DNA from: Vibrio ezurae NBRC 102218
GTDB taxonomy: Bacteria; Pseudomonadota; Gammaproteobacteria; Enterobacterales; Vibrionaceae
NCBI RefSeq assembly: GCF_000467185.1
Contig: NZ_BATM01000008.1
Location: 62,001 to 126,000, forward strand
Direction of reading: 5' to 3'
Length of the DNA: 64,000 bases
The notes beneath the pieces are model-generated. The model ran no database searches. It had not been told where the DNA came from and saw nothing but the letters and a program-made list of their open reading frames with translations. The translations under genes and the position numbers were made by a program. This document shows positions 62,666 to 64,000 of the stretch, one piece after another (the stretch's first letter is position 1; each line of letters begins with the position of its first letter).

Positions 62666-62692
62666 TAAAAAAGGGCTCTATCAATAGAGCCC
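62666..62692 (-). terminator. Terminator of the moeA transcript
   Basis: GGGCTCTA (62673-62680) and TAGAGCCC (62685-62692) form a perfect 8-bp stem with a TCAA loop; on the minus strand TTTTTT follows. It lies 21 bases downstream of the moeA stop. Confidence 0.85.
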
Positions 62693-62713
62693 CATAAACC
62701 GTTAGCTAATACT

Positions 62714-64000
62714 CTAGATATTAAGCGGAATGATGGTGATTAACTCACCCGGCTCAACTTTGGCGTAGAGCGGATCAATTTCAATCAAACAATTCGCTTC
62801 ACTCATCGAGCGTAAAATGCCAGAGCCTTGTTTTCCTGTGCTCGATACCACCAATTGCCCTAATTCATTCAACTGATAGATACCGCGAGTAAACTCGGTG
62901 CGGCCATGACGAGAGCGCAAAGCTTCGCTGGCTATGGCGCGTAATTTGGTCGGTTGCCAGTTGCTTTCGCCTTGCATTTTATGGATAGCGGGGCGCACAA
63001 AATTAATAAAGGACACCATAGTCGCGACAGGATTTCCCGGCAGTCCGAAGAAAGGGGTATCGCCGATAGTGCCAAAGGCAAGAGGGCGACCTGGTCGCAT
63101 ATTGATGCGCCAAAAATCGATATTGCCGTTTTGCTCTAAGACATCTTTGATGTAGTCGGCATCACCCACAGACACGCCGCCAGTCGTCAGCACCATATCG
63201 GCGCTGACTGCGGCTTTAGAGACCGCGTGTTCAATCGCTAAATGATCGTCTTCTAAAATGCCTAAGTCGATAATTTCACAATTAAGTTGGCTGAGCAGTC
63301 CCATCAAAGCGTAACGATTTGAATCATAGATACAGTTTTGTTGTTGTGGCTGACTTGGGTGCTGCACCTCATCTCCGGTAGAGAAAATCGCCACTTTTAG
63401 CTTGCGTATCACCGCACATTCATTGATGCCAAGGGAGGCAATCATGCCCATTTCGGCGGCGCCAATTTTTTGGCCTTGGCTAAATACGGCTTGCCCAATG
63501 CTGAGATCTTCTCCAGCTGAGCGTACGTTTTGTCCCGCTTTCACTAATGCGCCGTTAAAAGTGACACAGTGTTGCCCGTCTTTTTCAAAGGTATCGGATT
63601 GCTCGCGCATGATGACGGTAGTGCCGTTACTTGGCACAGGTGCGCCAGTCATGATTTTTACCGCTTCACCGGCATTCAGTTCAGATGGATAGCTTTGGCC
63701 TGCCATCACTTCACCAACCAGTTTAAAGCTTTCCAGCGCCACATCTTGGTCACGAATCGCGTAGCCATCCATTGCGGAGTTGGTGTGCTGAGGCACATTG
63801 ATGCTTGAAACAATGTCTTGTGCTAATACGTGATGTAAGGCGTGGTCAATTGCCACTGTTGTGCTCTCAGTCAGTGGTGAGACCGCATTTAAGATGCGCT
63901 CAATCCCTTGCTCAACCGACAGAAAAGCCGGTGATAGGGTATCGCAGCATTGTGCAGCAGCATTGGCGTCAGTGCCATCCTTGCTTTGCTTAGAAGGCGC
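62714..64000 (-). CDS. moeA: Molybdopterin molybdotransferase MoeA (partial)
   Basis: MoeA inserts molybdate into adenylated molybdopterin to give the molybdenum cofactor. The visible 428 residues include NSAMDGYAI (substrate-binding, about 28 residues after the internal GTG at 63856), KIMTGAPVPSN, IFSTGDEV, LTTGGVSVGDADYIKDV and PFFGLPGNPVATMVSF. The frame is open to the window edge (AFLSVEQGIERILNAV is MoeA-like), so the start lies beyond 64000 and 63856 is not the true start. A typical MoeA has about 410 residues, so little is missing. Confidence 0.92.
   Translation of the reverse strand, partial: APSKQSKDGTDANAAAQCCDTLSPAFLSVEQGIERILNAVSPLTESTTVAIDHALHHVLAQDIVSSINVPQHTNSAMDGYAIRDQDVALESFKLVGEVMAGQSYPSELNAGEAVKIMTGAPVPSNGTTVIMREQSDTFEKDGQHCVTFNGALVKAGQNVRSAGEDLSIGQAVFSQGQKIGAAEMGMIASLGINECAVIRKLKVAIFSTGDEVQHPSQPQQQNCIYDSNRYALMGLLSQLNCEIIDLGILEDDHLAIEHAVSKAAVSADMVLTTGGVSVGDADYIKDVLEQNGNIDFWRINMRPGRPLAFGTIGDTPFFGLPGNPVATMVSFINFVRPAIHKMQGESNWQPTKLRAIASEALRSRHGRTEFTRGIYQLNELGQLVVSSTGKQGSGILRSMSEANCLIEIDPLYAKVEPGELITIIPLNI

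Noticed and set aside
63856-63856. moeA start at the internal GTG
   Set aside because: The frame stays open to the window edge and the upstream residues look like the MoeA N-terminus, so the gene is partial.
1-64000. CRISPR arrays or cas genes
   Set aside because: I saw no regularly spaced direct repeats of 25-40 bases and no Cas-like proteins.

Overview
The window looks like chromosomal DNA of a marine gammaproteobacterium, most likely a Vibrionaceae member (Vibrio or a close relative). The evidence is the syntenic backbone ruvB, cydABX, ybgC-tolQRAB-pal-cpoB, nadA, the presence of a CydX small subunit, MipA/OmpV porin-like proteins, artPIQM, and intergenic ataccaatc/gattggtat palindromes of the kind often seen in Vibrio. 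The genus is inferred from gene content and protein similarity recalled from memory; no search was run.

Layout. 1-11.1 kb is core genome on the plus strand: the ruvB 3' end, the cytochrome bd operon behind a perfect FNR-type site, the complete Tol-Pal cell-envelope operon, and nadA, followed by a convergent UPF0149 (YecA/YgfB-type) gene. A tRNA-Ser(GGA) at 11.26-11.35 kb marks the left edge of an accessory island; a broken tyrosine-integrase-like reading frame lies just inside it. From 12 to 32.7 kb the island is almost solid defence: a divergent WYL-domain regulator and a four-gene SMC-type complex that looks like a Wadjet/MksBEFG relative in the order D-C-A-B (Toprim, SMC ATPase, kleisin, MksE-like); a type I restriction-modification set hsdRMS; an OLD/AAA_21-like ATPase paired with a DUF4276-like, Toprim-like partner; a type IV McrBC with an EVE-like domain inside the McrB AAA+ module; and, convergent, a DUF234-type ATPase with a nuclease-like C-terminus. 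Between mcrC and that ATPase lie a 3' gene fragment and an IS66 transposase scar, and beyond it a 19-bp perfect palindrome and a topoisomerase-type zinc-ribbon fragment, so the right end looks eroded.

33-45 kb (minus strand) is a peptide-utilisation locus: an outer-membrane barrel, a Yej/Opp/Dpp-type ABC importer (two permeases, a family 5 binding protein, two ATPases) and a very large secreted metalloprotease lipoprotein, all closely spaced, followed after a terminator by an M42 aminopeptidase. Together they could cut proteins outside the cytoplasm, import the peptides and finish their hydrolysis inside.

45.5-64 kb is ordinary chromosome: an RsuA-family pseudouridine synthase, two small uncharacterised proteins, a MipA/OmpV protein plus a CC0125-type lipoprotein, an RstAB-like two-component system coupled to DUF3019 and a second MipA/OmpV gene, fadD, the arginine transporter artPIQM, a periplasmic rhodanese, a long RecQ, an RluA-family synthase with a coiled-coil extension, and moeA running off the right edge.
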